Shown here in pieces: positions 63,287-64,000 of a stretch of 64,000 nucleotides of DNA. The stretch is from Ligustrum vulgare (Eukaryota > Streptophyta > Magnoliopsida > Lamiales > Oleaceae). The notes under the pieces are model-generated. The model did not search any database. It was not told the origin of the DNA and worked only from the letters and a program-made list of their open reading frames with translations. Location: contig OY743174.1 in assembly GCA_963555705.1 (NCBI GenBank), positions 59,046,234 to 59,110,233 of the forward strand, read 5' to 3'. The translations under genes were made by a program, and so were the position numbers. The stretch's first letter is position 1; the number at the start of each line of letters is the position of its first letter.

Positions 63287-64000
63287 TGTAATGACCCGAA
63301 AAATTATGACGTCCTTATTTACTCATAATTATGTAATAAATATATTTTAGGATTTTTATTTAAATTTATATGAAATTAGAAAAGGAAATAAAACCTATGT
63401 TAGAAATAAAAATGGTGATTTAACATCTATCTTTAGGAAGTTCGTTTGACCTCTTACGACCTTGGATAAATGCAAATCTTATATGCATGGATAAGTACTC
63501 GAAGTGAACTTCGAGAATTTGAAATCCGTTTGTCATTCCGACTACTATACAATTCTTAGCAATTTTTCAAAGTTAGCTGCTCAAACGTGCGAATCGAAAA
63601 GATAGTTTCTATGGGCCATCTTTGGAACGCTATAACTTCTTCTCCCGTTATCCAAATTCTGCGATGAAAATTTTATATGAAAGTACTATATGAGTACTTT
63701 GAAATGACACCAAATAAATGTTAATTTGGATGTCGTTTGCTACTTCAAAATCAGACTCAAAATCAACTGCTCAAAAATGGGAAAATCCAAAATAGCAGCC
63801 ATAGTTGGACTCCTAGACTGCCAGCAATGCTTGTATAGCTTCCATTACTCTGCTTATACCTTCTCTCCACCTCCTGCTTGCATGGGCGTGCTCCAACTCC
63901 AGCTGCATGATAGACACCTCATGCTTTGTAATTAGGAAGCTTAATGGTAAAGGAAGGTCCCAATCCTATACAACCTTAATCCATGGCTTCCCTACAACCT
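63287..64000 (+). mobile_element. Partial gypsy-type LTR running off the window
   Basis: TGTAATGACCCGAAAAATTA at 63287 resembles the start of plant Ty3/gypsy LTRs (compare TGTAATGTCCTGAAAA at 38348). Downstream TATAACTTCTTCTCCCGTTA is also typical of such LTRs from memory. The other end lies beyond base 64000, so the assignment is provisional. Confidence 0.5.

Overview
This is a gene-poor, transposon-dense stretch of a flowering-plant nuclear genome, very probably a eudicot and perhaps an asterid. The evidence is a HAIRY MERISTEM-type GRAS gene with a perfect miR171 target site, plant LTR retrotransposons with plant-type primer-binding sites, PIF/Harbinger (Tourist-like) elements, a CYP81-like P450 relic and a CIPK-like kinase relic. 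The sequence alone does not fix the species.

Layout. 1-8550: degenerate GTCACA repeats, CCACC-rich low-complexity DNA, one Harbinger-type element (2373-3209) and AT-rich remnants. 8551-16210: a complete non-autonomous Ty3/gypsy element of Athila/Tat type (LTRs, tRNA-Asp PBS, broken gag-protease, no RT or integrase). 17746-18390: a P450 pseudogene. 19855-27890: a ~430-bp satellite array split by a second Ty3/gypsy element (20682-25992) that lacks reverse transcriptase. 28361-31622: an older, decayed LTR element. 32200-47946: a young Ty1/copia-like element on the minus strand, split by a very young Ty3/gypsy-like element (35688-45274, plus strand). 48390-51370: two abutting Harbinger-type elements and several MITEs. 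52206-54479: the HAM/SCL6-type GRAS gene, the only clear host developmental gene. 54480-64000: a possible solo LTR, a degenerate tandem array, more GTCACA/CCACC DNA with a kinase relic, and the start of another LTR at the right edge.

The most remarkable structure is the nested pair at 32200-47946. Both elements lack gag-pol, and both carry the same two-gene cassette antisense to the carrier. The cassette encodes (1) a ~182-aa basic, four-cysteine protein resembling carlavirus-type nucleic-acid-binding proteins and (2) an intronless LOG cytokinin-activating enzyme (217 aa). Each gene is preceded by a TTTAAATAG motif, and the cassette ends with three hairpin-capable repeats. The inner element sits inside the first gene of the outer element's cassette. 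The two LOG copies differ mostly at third codon positions, which suggests purifying selection. The LTR pairs of both carriers look identical, so both insertions are recent.

Other points: the two gypsy elements at 8551 and 20682 each carry an array of a GC-rich palindrome in the 5' half of the LTR (different palindromes). The GRAS gene has two in-frame stops in its conserved N-terminus, although the remaining ~668 codons and the miR171 site are intact. All counts and comparisons were made by eye, and similarity calls rest on recognised motifs rather than searches.
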